DNA from: SIG607 sp045655165
GTDB lineage: Bacteria > Bacillota > Clostridia > Oscillospirales > Acutalibacteraceae
Direction of reading: 5' to 3'
Assembly (NCBI GenBank): GCA_045655165.1
Contig: JAZOOT010000042.1
Location: 1-14,781 of the forward strand
Length of the DNA stretch: 14,781 nt
This document shows positions 14,770 to 14,781 of this stretch, piece by piece; positions within the stretch are counted from its first letter, which is position 1, and every line of letters begins with the position of its first letter. Below the pieces are notes generated by a model. It searched no databases and was not told the DNA's origin. It saw only the letters and a list, made by a program, of their open reading frames with translations. Position numbers and translations under genes: made by a program.

Positions 14770-14781
14770 AAAGTTAGTAGT
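14751..14781 (+). repeat. purine-rich degenerate short repeat, continues past the window
   Basis: Copies of AGTGAA(A)AG-type words recur: AGTGAAAAGTG, AGAGTGAAAAGT, then TTAGTAGT. It begins in the last codons of the preceding gene and reaches the window edge, so its full extent and unit cannot be seen. Confidence 0.5.

Overview
The window is A+T-rich and looks like a chromosomal segment of a gut-type Clostridia bacterium (Firmicutes, perhaps Oscillospirales). This rests on the gene order yicC-remA-gmk-rpoZ-priA-def-fmt-rsmB-rlmN-prpC-prkC-rsgA, which matches the Bacillus subtilis yloC-to-cpgA block, on the presence of RemA, on GTG/TTG starts, and on tRNA genes with consensus sigma-A promoters. 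The species cannot be named from sequence alone.

Layout. Bases 1-879 are the 3' part of an M20-family metallopeptidase gene. A bidirectional terminator separates it from a convergent, unrecognised four-helix membrane protein gene (912-1283, minus). Bases 1328-1566 hold a non-coding array of about eleven short hairpins with variable stems joined by near-constant 6-nt linkers. A terminator and a minus-strand tRNA-Thr(GGU) follow. From 1780 a sigma-A promoter appears to drive a tightly packed block of twelve genes to 13452, with overlaps or very short gaps and no visible internal terminator. A convergent XRE-type regulator gene (13475-13855, minus), a tRNA-Thr(CGU) with a perfect promoter (13913-13988, plus), its terminator, and a six-helix unrecognised membrane protein gene complete the window. 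The last gene ends inside a short purine-rich degenerate repeat that runs off the edge.

How the genes fit together. The central block is housekeeping. It covers RNA turnover (YicC), a small DNA-binding regulator (RemA), GMP kinase, RNA polymerase omega, replication restart (PriA), processing of protein N-termini (Fmt and Def), rRNA modification (RsmB, RlmN), and a Ser/Thr phosphatase-kinase pair (PrpC/PrkC) ahead of the ribosome-assembly GTPase RsgA. Compared with B. subtilis, coaBC is absent between rpoZ and priA, and rpe/thiN do not follow rsgA.

The most unusual element is the hairpin array. Its linkers read CATCGT or CTTCGT-like up to about 1473, and as the reverse complement (ATGATG/ACGATG) from about 1495 on. 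The switched part is bounded by a perfect 9-bp inverted repeat (1474-1482 and 1559-1567), so it looks like an inversion inside the array. I cannot assign the array to a named family.
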